The translations under genes and the position numbers were made by a program. DNA of 64,000 nt from contig KQ964248.1 of assembly GCA_001566295.1 (NCBI GenBank), positions 3,201,765-3,265,764 on the forward strand, in the 5' to 3' direction. Positions within the stretch are counted from its first letter, which is position 1, and every line of letters starts with the position of its first letter. Of the stretch, positions 1 through 11,405 are shown one piece after another. A model generated the notes under the pieces. The model was not told the DNA's origin, made no database searches, and saw nothing but the letters and a program-made list of their open reading frames with translations. The stretch is from Microdochium bolleyi (lineage: Eukaryota; Ascomycota; Sordariomycetes; Xylariales; Microdochiaceae).

Positions 1-1965
1 AGCCTTGACTGGGTGGAGGACCAGCTCGAAGAATGTAGCACGATGTGAGTCCGAGACTTGGGTATCGCTTGCGTGCTGAACTGCGGCCAGGAGTTTCTGC
101 CACTCCACCTCAATCTGCTCTGCTTCATTGTAGTGAAGTAGCGAAAAGTTAGGAGCCTCGATGTGCTCGTGACGCCGGATCGCGACGAGCTGGTCATACC
201 TGTCCCAGGTGGAGGCGATAAATGGCGCGATGCTGGAATCGAATTCGCGCTCCGCCATTGTCTCGTAGAAGTTGTGGAAGGAGTCAGCCTTGATCGAGTC
301 GATGTCCCAGGCGAGGGCCATGGCAAAGGTCAACGGCACTTCCATCGGCTTGATGTCGCCCACGTTGAATACCCAGATCTGGCGAGCGTCCCGCCTGTGG
401 GCTTCCTGGAGTTGGTGCCAGGTCTTGCCGAGGGAGTTTGAGTTGATCCACTGTGGAATATGCGTGAGTGTGTATCACGTTTGGTCAAGGGATGGATTGT
501 GGCTTACTTTGTAGCTTCGAGGATGTCCGACGTACTCGAAGTGATAGTAAATCTACTCTTGAGTCAGTATGCAGCCCTGCCGAACGAATTTACAATGTTA
601 AACTTACGCCGGCGCCGCCTTTTCGTCCTCGCTCGGCTTTACTCGGTAGTCTTCTGATGCTGCCAAAGTTGTCATCGGCGAAGAGAAGAGTAACATCGTC
701 TGGAACCACGAGCTTTCCAGCATCATAGTACTCTTGAACCTCCTTGTACAGTGCCAGGAGTTCTTTGCAGCGATTAGACTGCTGTCAGTAAAATGAGTTT
801 CGAGCAAAATTCGAGATCCACTGGAACTCACGTGGGACAGTTTTCTCTGCACCAGTGCGTGTCTTGATGAGATGCCTCTGCGTGTTTAGAACATCCTGGA
901 CAACACCAGCGGGATCATCGGTAGCCATCGCCTTGTCGTACTCTCCTCGCATGCCCATCGTGTAGTACGACTCGTATGACAGTCCACGCTTGAGACCCTC
1001 GTCGAAGAACTGTGTGATCTCCTCCTTGTGGCTGATCCACGACCAGGTTCCCCGCTCGTATTTGTCGAACCACTCGTTCGTCGCCCTCTGCATCGGCTCG
1101 TGGTGGGAAGTTGACATGACGATTCCGTACTCGTCGGCCGTCTTCTGGTTCTCCTCGTCATCCACAAAGAAAGATGACCCTGGGTTCGGGTAGCCCGGCC
1201 ACATGGCCGGCCACATGAAGTTTGCCTAATCCAAAGCTTCGTTAGCATACTTCATGCAATACGTTTTATGCTGGCCAAGGCAACAGGGAGGTTCCGCACC
1301 TTTAAGCGGAGCAACAGGTCAAAGACCTTGATGTGGAACTCCTTGCCATATTTGCCGAATTTCTCAATCACGAGGCCGGTCAGGGCTGGCGCCTCGTCGT
1401 TGATGAAGATGCCCCTGTACTTGACACTGGGGGATCTGCTCTGGTACGACGTCGGCAGCGCATAGATCTTGTCGTGCTTCTTGACGGGGACATCTGCCCA
1501 CCAGTGCCACGGGGAAACCCCAATCTGCTCTGTGATGGTGTAGACACCGTAGATGGCACCTCGCTTGTCACTCCCCGCAATGACAAACGCCCGCTCGCAT
1601 TCCGGAAGACAGCTGGGCTTGTCGATGATAGCCGTGGAGAAGCATTCCCATTGACCGCCGAGAGACGTCGGGTTGAGCTCGCCCGACGCGATCAAAGATT
1701 GGACAAGGGCGGATGACTTCACGGTGCCGACGATGATGGCAGTCTTTGCAGTGAAAGTGGCGGCATCACCGGTCTGCAGTTCGATGACTGGGTTCTGACC
1801 TCTGCCTGTCACTCGGTCGATGTCGGCGGCGAGGGCTCTGGAGGCAATCTTGACACCCGCATAATCGCTGCCGTCTACCACGATGGGTGTGCCCACAAGA
1901 TCGAGAGTCTGGGCCTCTGCGCCAGCCGGAGTGGCGGCGAAGGTGACGAGTGATGACTCGAACAT
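1..1965 (-). CDS. Glycoside hydrolase family 115 (xylan alpha-glucuronidase-like), 3' end cut by window edge
   Basis: Family GH115 removes (4-O-methyl)glucuronic acid side chains from glucuronoxylan. The start is the ATG at 1965. Exon 1 (1965-1300) reads MFESSLVTFAATPAG and carries the N-terminal domain with GAIYGVYTITEQIGVSPWHWW and KYRGIFINDEAP. It joins at 1225 through a phase-0 GT-AG intron to NFMWPAMWPGYPNPGSSF, the hallmark GH115 core. Further short introns lie near 782-831 and 453-600, and the frame stays open through position 1 (motifs YHFEYVGHP, WVFNVGDIKPMEVPL). Family members are near 1,000 residues, so the C-terminal part lies outside. There is no strong signal peptide at this start; in-frame codons upstream do not supply one either. 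It is divergent from the methyltransferase gene at 2362. Confidence 0.88.
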
Positions 1966-2361
1966 GATGAGGCGAGACGATCTCCGGGCGGTGCGGGTGG
2001 GTGTCAAAGGGACGATGCCGGGAATGCGGTTCCGTGGGAACTTGTCTTTTTGTTTTGGGCCGCCGCCGGGCGTGGTTGCCTCCCCGCAGTGCTTCTCCGC
2101 ACATGGGGGTTCTGGAAGAACAAAATATGGGGGAGGCCAGGCCGAGTTGGAGCTAGCATGGAGGACTGGCCGTGCCTGAGTTCCCACCGCATGGGACAAA
2201 GGGGGCATTCTCGCCGACTTTCGGCTGCAGAAGGGACTGCGAGGCTTATGTAACCAGCCCACTTCGAGTGTCCCGGAGCGGGGCAGCGAGAGAATCGCCC
2301 TTTTTCTCCGCAGCAAGGACCGAAAAGCAGCACCAGGGGGGCCCGACTTGACTCCGGCAAC
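1966..2361. promoter_or_regulatory. Divergent promoter between GH115 and methyltransferase genes
   Basis: This 396-base spacer separates two genes transcribed away from each other, so it must hold both promoters. I see no clear TATA box. Open frames across it are continuations of neighbouring frames without family resemblance. Confidence 0.45.
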
Positions 2362-3726
2362 ATGCTCACTTTACCGAGCGCATATGCAGACATCGGCACC
2401 TACGCCCAAGACCTGCTCGCGTTCATCGACACGCCGCTGTTCCGCCAGATCACCGGAGACATCCACGTCAACGATGCCTTGATCTACGACGCCTGGGAGG
2501 CTCTGCCCCCGGGGTGGACCGCCTGGTGGTCCACTATCCCGGATCATCGGCTGGTGCAGCAGCATCTCATTGACAACATTGAGGAGCGCACGGCACCTGA
2601 TGTCGAGAGGGGCCACCAGGACGCTGGAGTGCAAGGCTGCCCAGAGTCGCTGGCAAGATGGCTCCAGGCGGTGCAGTCCCTGGCTCTCCCCCGTCTTCAG
2701 CGCGAGGGCCCGAGCATGGATCTGCCAGCCGTGTTGACAGACCGCATGAAGACAAAGAAGATCGCCGAGGTCTCTATTGCCGTGTCATATATCCAAAATG
2801 TCTGCGAGGCGGCCGGCATCACGCACATCGTCGACATGGGTTCTGGTCAGGGCTATCTCTCCGTCTCACTCGCCTTCCTCTTCCCACATCTTCGGGTCCT
2901 CGCCATAGATGGCAGCGAGAGCCAGCTCGCCGCCTCCAGGTCTGCCGCCACAAGCCTAGGAATCTCCGACTACAGGATCCACCATTTGCAACGCTTCATC
3001 GACGGCTCGGCGGCGCTGGTGGACGAGATGGCAGCCTGGTCGGGTGGGGGGAGGTGCATGCTCGTCGGCCTGCACGCCTGCGGCAATCTCTCCGAGCACA
3101 TGCTGCGGTACTTCACGACGGTGCCCTTCATCACGCAGCTTGGCGCCGTAGGGTGCTGCTACAACCACATCGTGCCCCGATCTGCCGACTGCCCGGACGG
3201 CTTCCCCATCAGTACCGAGCTGAGGGAGCGAGACGTGCGACTGAGTGCCACGGCGCTGATGACAGGCTGTCAAGCACCAAACAACTGGGAGAGGACAGAC
3301 CTGAGCCAGCAGGAATCCGAGTACTCCAAGCGGCGCTTCTACCGCGCCTTGCTGGAGAAGATCCTCTTTGACAAGGGCATCGAGCTCGACAAGGAGAACA
3401 GGCCGGTCTGGGGCGTGCGCAAGGGCGACATGGCCAGTTTTGAGAAGTTCACGCGCCGCGCAATGAACTGTCTCAGTATCGACCGGGACCGGATCACCCA
3501 CGATGAGCTCGCGGACTATGAGCAGCGATATCGAGGGTACAATGGTCGGATCGCGATATTGTGGACACTGAGTGTGATTTGCTGCAAGATTGTCGAGAGT
3601 GTGATTGTACTTGATCGGTACTTGTTTCTCGTGGAGAACGGAGGACAGGAGGTAGATGCTGTGCCCATCTTTGACTACAGTGTTTCCCCGAGGAACTTGA
3701 TGCTTGTAGCCAGAAAGAGTGGGTGA
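2362..3726 (+). CDS. METTL25/RRNAD1-type methyltransferase-domain protein
   Basis: A single open frame of 454 residues with no needed intron. The Methyltransf_32-type Rossmann core begins near residue 130 with KTKKIAEVS, then the SAM-binding motif I VDMGSGQGYLS (about 160-170), LAIDGSESQL, and the conserved VGLHACGNLSEHMLRYF and GCCYNHI blocks (about 235-270). The family (METTL25, METTL25B) is conserved in eukaryotes. Its substrates are poorly known, with protein and ribosome-linked targets proposed. The C-terminal region WTLSVICCKIVESVIVLDRY is also typical. Ordinary housekeeping-type gene, cytosolic by lack of signals; substrate not inferable from sequence. Confidence 0.85.
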   Translation: MLTLPSAYADIGTYAQDLLAFIDTPLFRQITGDIHVNDALIYDAWEALPPGWTAWWSTIPDHRLVQQHLIDNIEERTAPDVERGHQDAGVQGCPESLARWLQAVQSLALPRLQREGPSMDLPAVLTDRMKTKKIAEVSIAVSYIQNVCEAAGITHIVDMGSGQGYLSVSLAFLFPHLRVLAIDGSESQLAASRSAATSLGISDYRIHHLQRFIDGSAALVDEMAAWSGGGRCMLVGLHACGNLSEHMLRYFTTVPFITQLGAVGCCYNHIVPRSADCPDGFPISTELRERDVRLSATALMTGCQAPNNWERTDLSQQESEYSKRRFYRALLEKILFDKGIELDKENRPVWGVRKGDMASFEKFTRRAMNCLSIDRDRITHDELADYEQRYRGYNGRIAILWTLSVICCKIVESVIVLDRYLFLVENGGQEVDAVPIFDYSVSPRNLMLVARKSG

Positions 3727-3831
3727 AAGCCTAGCCACGGAATCCCAGGCTGATTTGACCAGAGAGGAACGAGCCGTGGAGATGCGTGACATGCTTGGCT
3801 TATCCGAGAACGATCACTTCCCCCTTCAAAT

Positions 3832-5356
3832 CTAGACCACGCCCCATTGTACTTGCATCGGTTCCTCGATAGCCTTATGCAGTCTATTGTGCCGCTGCAG
3901 GAGGTCGGACCAGGCTACGGGAGCCGGGTGCGCGATGAGTGGTCGTGGGTGCTCAGGGTGCTTAGGAGGCCACGAACAGTCTTGCCCGCAGATTTCAGAT
4001 ATTTCCTCCTGCCAATTTGCATTGGCAGCTGCGACGTCTATACCTTGTGCGAATGAAGAGCGCTCTTCTGCCATCAAGCTTGCTGGGTCTGGGAAGCTCT
4101 CCACCCACCATAAGCTGTCGTATGCCAGGTAGGGGAAATCCTCAACCTCGAAGATGTACGGAGCGATATTCGGCACGACGAACTTGCGGTGCCGGATGAA
4201 GCGTGGGATCTGGAAGCCTTTGGTCAATGGCTCCTCCTCAGTGAAGTGCCGTTCCACGTCCTCGTGCCAAGGGTGCAGCCACGGTAGCTGGATAGTCACG
4301 TCCACACCGCCTGGGAGACCCTTTGCAAACCCCTGGAGTTGTGCTGTGATGGACCTCTCGTCCAGGGATTCCCACTTGTCCGGGCAGGAGTGGTCGATCC
4401 ACACGTGCAACGACGAAATGTTCTCGAAATGTGACAGAGTCTTGCCGATCAACCTCCAGGACGAGAGGAGTTCCTGACAGTCGTCGTCCAGTCCAGCAGT
4501 ATCTGCTCGGGGTTCAAGGGCTTTGCAGAACTCCAGCGACACCTTCAAAGTAACGTGGACGCGTCGAATATAGCGCAGAACTGTTGCCGCCGTGCCTCTC
4601 GACTGGGCTGTAAGCTGGTCGTGCTTGAAGGCCAGGCACTCGAGGGCGTCTAGTCCGACGAAGTGGATAGCACCTTCCGTGAAGATGCCGACCATGTCTT
4701 CGAATCTGAGCCACGGTTCCACGTGAGCTCGGGACTTCGTAATATTGGTACGGACACACTCACAAGGTCTTGCAGGTCATCATCAGTGACCATGCATCAG
4801 AGTCGGGCCCCTTATGGCGGCTGTCAAGCTCCTCACAGCGCCAGTGCGGTCCCCACGGCGTCGTGAGCCGCTCCGTAAACGACCGACCGGAGCCCTCCTC
4901 TCTCTCCTCATCGTTTCGCGTCATCCAACGCGGCTTAACCGGATCGCACGGGCTGAAGACGAGCCGATAGCTGTCGATGAGGGACAGATGGACTACTGTT
5001 TCTGGCAAGAGCTGCACCCAGATTGCGTGGCGGTTGTCCCACGGGAGAGTCAGTAGATTGGGAGGAGACATGTCGGCAACTGAGAAGTGATGTGGTGCTC
5101 GTGAAGCTAAGCTAGACAAGTGTCCCCCCGAGTGTGACAATGAGCCAGAGGCGAGGCTTGTCAGGATGGTGGGCTTCTTGACATCGATCACTGGCGAGTC
5201 AGAGACCGCTGGTGTTGGTTGTCCCTTGCTGCCTTGGCCGCAGGGGAGGTTGGTTCCCCGCGACTGGGAATACTTGATAGGCGGCCCGTCTGCCGAACCG
5301 ACATGCAGAACTCCCCCAGGACACATTGATCTAAGCAGCCGCATATTCAGAGACAA
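3832..5356 (-). CDS. DUF7730-like hypothetical protein, two exons
   Basis: Exon 1 (5356-4764) and exon 2 (4705-3832) join through a 58-base GT-AG intron in phase 2, giving ...MMTCKTL|FEDMVGIFTEGAIHFVG and about 488 residues. The block LPWDNRHAIWVQLLP...WSLMMTCKTLFEDMVGIF resembles the DUF7730 layout found in many fungal proteins (LPxEIRxxIY, then LLxTCRxIYxEA, then an ILYSxNTFHF-like strand). Function is unknown for the family. The start is uncertain: ATG 5356 gives a 95-residue unstructured leader, ATG 5071 (MSPPNLLTLP) begins just before the domain. It is almost contiguous with the SDR gene on the same strand (36 bases). Confidence 0.6.
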
Positions 5357-5392
5357 TCAGTACTCCGTATATTGCTCATTGCCAGACCCAGT

Positions 5393-6613
5393 CTACGAAA
5401 GTGACTGCTCTTCACCCTTGAAGATCTTGCCTCCAGCGATTGTATCAAAAACGTCCATGGTGTGCTGCCAGACTCTCTTTCTCATCGCATCGCGGTCCAT
5501 CCCTTCGTACTTTGCCGACTTGAACGTGTCGTCCATGGTCGACCCGAGGGCATAAGTCCCGCCGCCGATCTCACCCGTCGTGCCCCGGACCGCAGCACTT
5601 GCACCACTCCCATCGCCACCATCACGAGCAGGAGGATATCTCTCCGCATCTGCAAGGCTCAATAACCGCCTCCCACAGTCCTCCGCCCTGGTGAGCACCG
5701 CCCACCCAAACAAGGGAACCACCACCCACCCCCAGAGGGTGCGGAACCACGCAGGGAGGTCCTTGTTCGTGGTGAATGCAGGCCCGTCGACCAGGCCCGG
5801 GAAGACGTGGACGAGGGCGAGATTGTCGTGCGAGAGGGCAAGCTGCTCGAAGAAAAACGTGTGCATGTACACCATGTGCGAGCGGGCCGTGTTGTAGCTG
5901 TACGACGCCTCGGGGTTGACATCGAGGGCGAGGTTAGCCGGGTCGAAGGTGTCTTCAATGCCGGCAGCGTAGACGGAGACTATGGTTGCGTGGTGCTGCT
6001 TCTCGTTGCTGTCCGTCCCAATTGCGCTTGGAGGTGCGGAGGCAGCGAGTAGCATCGGCAGGAGCTGCGTGATGGCGCGCATGCGTGAGTAGTAGAGCAT
6101 CGCCATGGTGAAGTCGAGGCCCTCTTTGGTCTCCTTTCTTGGCTGGTATGGTGCCGGGCCCTGGGTAAAGAGCAAGTAATCGATTCTCGCGACATCGCCC
6201 TCTCCACCACGAGTAGCCCGTGCGGTCTCGAGTTCATGAATGCGGGCACACACTCGATCGACCTCGCCCATCAGGGATAGATCGCTCGTCTGCACGAATT
6301 CAAACTCGGCCGTGGGCTCCTGACTGCCGTGCTCTCCACTGCCATTGCCTTCGGCGACGGTGACACCGCTCACTCCTTGCCGTATGATAGCACTGCACTC
6401 GGCAATGACCTCTTGTGCAACGCTCTCCTTTCGTGCGACAATGTATGCCCGGATTCCAGATGCGCCGGGTGTGTTCGCTGCCAGTCGTGCAAGCTCGCGC
6501 AGTGTGTAGTGCCCGATGCCCGTGGCGCCTGCGAAGAAAACAGCTACCATGGGACGGTTGCGGGTTGTAACGACCGCGGCTGCGGACGAGCGTACCGCGG
6601 CGTCAGAGACCAT
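5393..6613 (-). CDS. Atypical short-chain dehydrogenase/reductase
   Basis: 406 residues from the ATG at 6613, chosen because it sits in ACCATGG context; an in-frame ATG 35 codons upstream (6718) has no domain content. The nucleotide-binding loop AVFFAGATGIGHYTLREL is at residues 20-40 and DYLLFTQG and TIVSVYAAG follow as the NNAG-like and Ser strands. At the catalytic position the sequence reads YSYNTARSH, so the usual YxxxK is YxxxR; this either marks a divergent enzyme or one without the standard mechanism. A hydrophobic stretch WFRTLWGWVVVPLFGWAVL near residue 310 may associate with membrane. Substrate unknown. A TATAAAG lies at 6758-6752 on the coding strand, about 140 bases upstream. Confidence 0.78.
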   Translation of the reverse strand: MVSDAAVRSSAAAVVTTRNRPMVAVFFAGATGIGHYTLRELARLAANTPGASGIRAYIVARKESVAQEVIAECSAIIRQGVSGVTVAEGNGSGEHGSQEPTAEFEFVQTSDLSLMGEVDRVCARIHELETARATRGGEGDVARIDYLLFTQGPAPYQPRKETKEGLDFTMAMLYYSRMRAITQLLPMLLAASAPPSAIGTDSNEKQHHATIVSVYAAGIEDTFDPANLALDVNPEASYSYNTARSHMVYMHTFFFEQLALSHDNLALVHVFPGLVDGPAFTTNKDLPAWFRTLWGWVVVPLFGWAVLTRAEDCGRRLLSLADAERYPPARDGGDGSGASAAVRGTTGEIGGGTYALGSTMDDTFKSAKYEGMDRDAMRKRVWQHTMDVFDTIAGGKIFKGEEQSLS

Positions 6614-6751
6614 GGTTGCCCTGAGGAGGTTGAAGTCCTGCCGATTGAGAGACTTTGATTGTCGATGCGTATGATCAGTGCAAGAAAGTCCTGATACAAT
6701 AAACCTCAGACCTTTCATGATATGTTGTCAGCAACGTCCCCGCATCATGCC

Positions 6752-6758
6752 CTTTATA
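6752..6758 (-). promoter_or_regulatory. TATA box of the SDR gene
   Basis: TATAAAG on the minus strand about 140 bases upstream of the chosen start at 6613. This spacing supports the 6613 start over the 6718 one. Confidence 0.4.
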
Positions 6759-7564
6759 CCGTCACACCTGATTATCCAGGCTTACTCAGCCCCCGCGGGC
6801 CTAATAATTTCCATTTCTGAGACACACACACATCAAGCAATGCACTAGCTCCGGCGTTTACAGCGTCTCTCATTCGGCCCGGCTCGGACTCGCTCTCGCA
6901 ATTTTCTTTGTGACACAACCGGCGTTAAGAAAGAGTCGGCCTAATGCTCGTCCGACATCACATGAGTACGCACAGGAACCAAAACATGACAGTAGTGGAC
7001 AGACGTGATAAGGTCTTGAGTGATGGCCGATGTCTTGTCGCACCATACGCGAATTGAAGCCTGCTCTCAGGCACGTTAGCGGTGTTCCCCAGCCAGGCAC
7101 TTCGCATCGAGGCTACCGCCGAAGAGCATCCGCTCATTTCCCTTTAGCTCTTCCGCCTGTCGCCTTCTCTTGCCCTCGTGACCATCTCGAACTCAGCAAC
7201 TGCGGAATATAGCGAAGAACCTTACGAAGGTCAACTCGGAGCTCTGGGTAAGGTAATGAGGTGGTCCCGTGGTGCCGTGTTCTGCTTTTCCAGATGTCGA
7301 ATTTCGACCATGTGTATGTGTCGCAAATGAGGGGAAAAGAAAAAATTCATCTTACACGCTTTGATCCAACTCAAGTTGCAACAGGTTGGACTGATGCTGT
7401 ATAGCTAGCTGTCTGGCGGTTGTTGTCGCCTGCTCGTTTACATCGTCGCGGAGCATCCATCAATGGGTCGTCCGGAGGTTCCTCGACGTTGACGCTAAGC
7501 AAAAGAAAAATCTCCACATTGGCATCGGTTAGAGCTACACCAAGCTCCCTAGGTGTCAAAAAGA
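6759..7564. other. Intergenic, no gene seen
   Basis: About 800 bases between the SDR promoter and the tRNA. No open frame over 80 codons with family resemblance and no repeat of note. Confidence 0.5.
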
Positions 7565-7670
7565 TGATCTCGCTGGGGATCGAACCCAGAATCTCCTGAT
7601 TGCAGATTCGAGCCAAGATGGTATTCTTGGATCGTCGTAGTCAGACGCCTTGCCATTGGGCCACGAGACC
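7565..7670 (-). tRNA. tRNA-Arg (anticodon ACG) with a 34-base intron
   Basis: Read on the minus strand, the acceptor stem GGTCTCG pairs with CGAGATC (one G-U) followed by discriminator A, and the T arm is CTGGG-TTCGATC-CCCAG. The anticodon arm is TCTGA-CTACGA, then an intron of 34 bases, then A-TCAGG, which places the intron one base 3' of the anticodon as required for nuclear tRNA introns. Removing it leaves a 72-base tRNA with anticodon ACG. A TCG reading would need a non-standard intron position. Confidence 0.85.
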
Positions 7671-8395
7671 AGACGGTTTGTTGTTGAAGATCACGCACCT
7701 AAGCATCCTCTATGACTCTGCGTCAAAAGATCAGCGAGTTCATGTTGAAGGCAACAGTCTAAATCTTGAAGTAGCTTCATTGCGATAGATCTACTCAAAA
7801 ATTGGTTAGTGCTCAACGGTCGCGTACTCGAGTCACCAATTGCCCCTTCCGCGAGTGTCATTTGCCAGATACCTGGTCGGCGGATCGGCGAGTCGTGGTC
7901 CACAAGCTGGCGGAAGACATGGTACGACCGCGAAGCCATGCAATGTTATTCCTTTCTAGCCTCGAAATAACACTGATCAAGAATTCAACTCAGCGGATTG
8001 TTCGTGTCATGATGTGCTGTGAGTGATTGCGCGGCCGTGAGGCTCGGCGCGCCTCCGAGGCCGAGTTTCTCCCGGGAGCCGCGACATCCACGACGTGGCA
8101 CCATGTGTGGAGGACAATTTCAGAGGCTCTCCCCGAAGCCAGGCGTGCTATAATTTGACTATGCATGGCCCTCTTTATGCCTGCAAGCCAAGATCCCGAC
8201 TTGCCGTGGCCTCGTACCGGCAAGCATGCTGGTGCCCGATCTCGCACTAACCCTCAATCACGCCATCAGGGCTTCAGATTGTGTCGACCAACACCGGGGG
8301 TTCAAATAACATGACCACACAATCAACGTCCCCTGTTGATCTGCTATGCGCAATGCTTCACAACGACTTCAACGTAGTACAAGCATATGTGGATC
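7671..8395. other. Intergenic, no gene seen
   Basis: 725 bases between the tRNA and the MFS gene. Small open frames overlap on both strands and none resembles a known family. It must hold the promoter of the 8396 gene. Confidence 0.4.
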
Positions 8396-10609
8396 ATGTC
8401 TCCCTCGGAGAAAACCAGTGCTGGTGCCAGCATCCAGTCTGATTTTGGAACGGACAACCACGCCGCGACTTCAGAATCTAATCGTGCAGTGTTCTGGATC
8501 AAGGAGGAGGAAGACGCTCTCGTAAGGAAGTAGGTCGACACACGATGCACTCTGTCCACCAGTCCTCATTCCACACACAAAGTCCAGAGGTGTGTCAACT
8601 AATGATTTTGTGCACAGGGTCGACTTCCTCGTTCTGCCATTGCTGTGGCTAGGCTTCTTTGCATTGCAACTCGATCGCGGCAATATGTAAGGCTCTAGGC
8701 ACTCTTTCTCGTTTGCCATATCCTGCATTGACTAACGCTGTCTTCTAGAGGCAATGCCGCCACAGATAACTTCATGGCCGATGTGGGGATTAGCCAGCCT
8801 CAGTTCAACACAGGCGCTTCCTTGATGTCGGCCGGAATCGTCGCCCTCGAGGTGAGCATGCACAAGTCAACGGGGAATTGAGGAACCTGCCCCCATGCTA
8901 ATTTCCGCCAGCTGCCGAGCAATATTGTGCTGATGCGCATCGGTCCCAAGTTCTGGCTCGCGGGACAAATCATTGCATGTAAGATTGCTCTTTCGCAGAG
9001 CGAAAACCTAATCTGACATTTCGCTCCAGGGGGGCTGGTCGCAACATTCCAAGCCTTCCAGCACGGCCCTGCCGCTTTCTATACCACAAGGCTACTACTC
9101 GGGTAAGAAGAATTCACTGCCCGTACGATTTGACATCTTCTGAAACATCTTCTCAAAGCCTTGGAGAGGCCGGTTACATCCCTGGCTCCCTATACACGAT
9201 CTCGCTCTGGTACAAAACCGAGGAGATTAGCAAGCGATTCTCAATATTCTTCACGGGCAATCTTCTGGCCGCCGCGACCGGCGGCCTCTTCGCGTACGGA
9301 ATGTAAGTGTACCCCTCGCGAATTCCGCAGAAGAATATGCTGGAAGCTGATGTCGCAATTGCCTAGCCTTCACATGCGTGGCATCGCCGGTCTTACTGGC
9401 TGGCAATGGCTATTCATTGTAAGTCAACCCCAAGCACAACAGACCTCCCGACGCAGTCGACTGACAGCAGCAATAAAGATCGAGGGAGTCTTCACCATCC
9501 TTGTGGGCATCTTCTTTGTGTTCATGTTCCCAGGATCCCCCGCGAACCCGAAGTCGATCTTGAGGGTCGGGTGGTTTACCGAGCGCGAAGTGCGCATCCT
9601 ACAGGATCGAGTTCTGCTGCAAGACGCCACGAAGGGTGGTGAGAAGCAGAAGATTTCGCTCAAGCACCTAAAGGAAACTGTAAGTCCTGAGAAGCCGGTC
9701 AGCTCGATGATTCAGAGTCTGACCGATATCTGCCAATCTACAGTTCTCGGACTACAAGCTTTGGCTGCACTTGGCCATCACGCTCGCAACCCTGGCGCCC
9801 GCTACGATATACTCTCTCTATGGACCCACGATTATCGCCAGCTTTGGGTACGAAAAGCTTCGAGCTAATGCCATGGTTTCTGTCGGTCACTGGCTCAGTG
9901 CCGTGCTTCTGGTCGTGTCTGGCTACATTGCGTAAGTCTGCCCCGGCACGGACTGGCAGAAATTACGTCTTGGCCATGACAAGCCGTCTCCGCGTAGTCC
10001 CGAAGCTGACATGCAATTGATCTTGACAGGGACAAATGGGGCCGACGCGGATTGATGGTGCTCATCTGTGTCTTCATCGAGTTGACGTTCACGGTAAAAG
10101 GATTTCCCTGACAAAAAACATGTGTAAGATATGCGATGGCTGACGCTGGTCTTGGGTGTAGCTGGCCTACAAGTTGCTTCCGTTAGGCGCTCCAAACAAC
10201 GTGAGATATGCTCTGTTCGTAATGAGCATGGCAACTATGGTCTGGTGGCGTAAGTCTGCATACTCCCCATTCTAGCAATCAAGCTGACCACAGGCTCCTT
10301 TCAGATCCTATCAACGGTTCCTGGCTGTCACTCAACTCCCGCTCGCCCACAGAGCGGTCCGTGCGGATGGCCATGATGATCATGGCGGCCAACTGCGCAG
10401 GGATTTACGGCGCTCAGGTCCTCCGCCCTGAAGATGCACCGCTTTACTCACGCGGTTCGACAGTTGCGGTCTGCCTGGTTGCGGTTGGCGTCAGTGCGGC
10501 TGCGACTCTAGTCGTGGTCTACTTCTTCCTCAATCGTAAGATCGTGCGGAAGCACGGCAATACTCAGCGTGAGGACGATCAGGAAGGGCCGAAGCTGTAC
10601 AATTTCTAG
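8396..10609 (+). CDS. MFS transporter, DAL5/ACS (anion:cation symporter) family
   Basis: A multi-exon gene starting MSPSEKTSAGAS at 8396. Verified joins: 8396-8529, 8618-8686, 8749-8851, 8912 onward, each restoring the family pattern DALVRKVDFLVLPLLWLGFFALQLDRGNIGNA. Later segments give RLLLGLGEAGYIPGSLYTISLWY, MRGIAGLTGWQWLFIIEGVFTILVG, KLWLHLAITLATLAPATIYS and a C-terminal MAANCAGIYGAQ. About 10 small exons and roughly 500 residues with 12 membrane spans. DAL5 relatives carry allantoate, nicotinate, pantothenate and other organic anions across the plasma membrane; the substrate here cannot be told. The stop TAG is at 10607-10609. Confidence 0.85.
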
Positions 10610-11405
10610 GCTTCGGCTGTAGACGCCCACACACTCAGCGAGATGGTTGACAAACTAGCTGGTGGGCATTGTAAGATGTCCCATTAGAGACGCAGGGTTA
10701 AGTGAGAATGAGGTTTATCGCCATCACACAAAACCATTGCAATACTGAGCGCCACTCTTCACAAATCAAGATGTACCACCGACATGCTCACAGTCCAGCA
10801 CCTACGTGATCACTCTGAGCCCGAAGAATCAGCATGCCGCTCGATGGAGACAATATCGAAGCAGCCGCGCACATTTCGCGGGTTGTTGATTTCTACGCTG
10901 AGGGACGCACCGGTCTCAATTGAGACAGTCACGAGCCCAATGTGTCACACGAATGAACTGCCGGTATCAAAATGGGCTGACCGGGGCCTGAATTGCACTC
11001 GAATGTCCCTTGATGCAAGATAAGGGCAGTGGCTGTGGAGTCCACGTGCGTGATTGGTTGTCAGCGTGAAGGCGCGATCTTCCGCCCCTCACAGGGCTGG
11101 ATGGTGTGCTCGAGCAACAAGATCGCGAATTCCCAGCAGCAAGCTACCGCCTGAGGGTGTGCCGGTCTCGGAACCAGGCCCCCCAGCGCGGTGCTCCATC
11201 ATTTGGACCGTGGTTCATGTCCTTCTGCATGCCCCTGACAGGTGCGAGTCACATTACCGCACCATTCCCTGTAATGCGACTAACACTCAGCCCATCAAAC
11301 AAGCTGAGCCTCACAAGGTTGAAGAAACTACCAACTCAGCAGGTTGTGTCGCTCCCCTGTTTCTCAAGAAGTCGCTCACTGATGCCCTGACTCGGCCAGA
11401 GAACA
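10610..11405. other. Intergenic, no gene seen
   Basis: 796 bases between two transporter genes in the same direction. A 135-codon open frame (11054-11461) runs into the next gene out of frame and looks random. Confidence 0.45.

Noticed and set aside
2658..3371. 237-codon plus-strand frame
   Set aside because: Arg/Pro-rich shadow of the methyltransferase in another frame.
2956..3792. 278-codon minus-strand frame
   Set aside because: Antisense shadow of the methyltransferase; no family pattern.
7565..7670. tRNA-Arg with anticodon TCG
   Set aside because: It would require the intron away from its fixed site one base after the anticodon; ACG fits directly.
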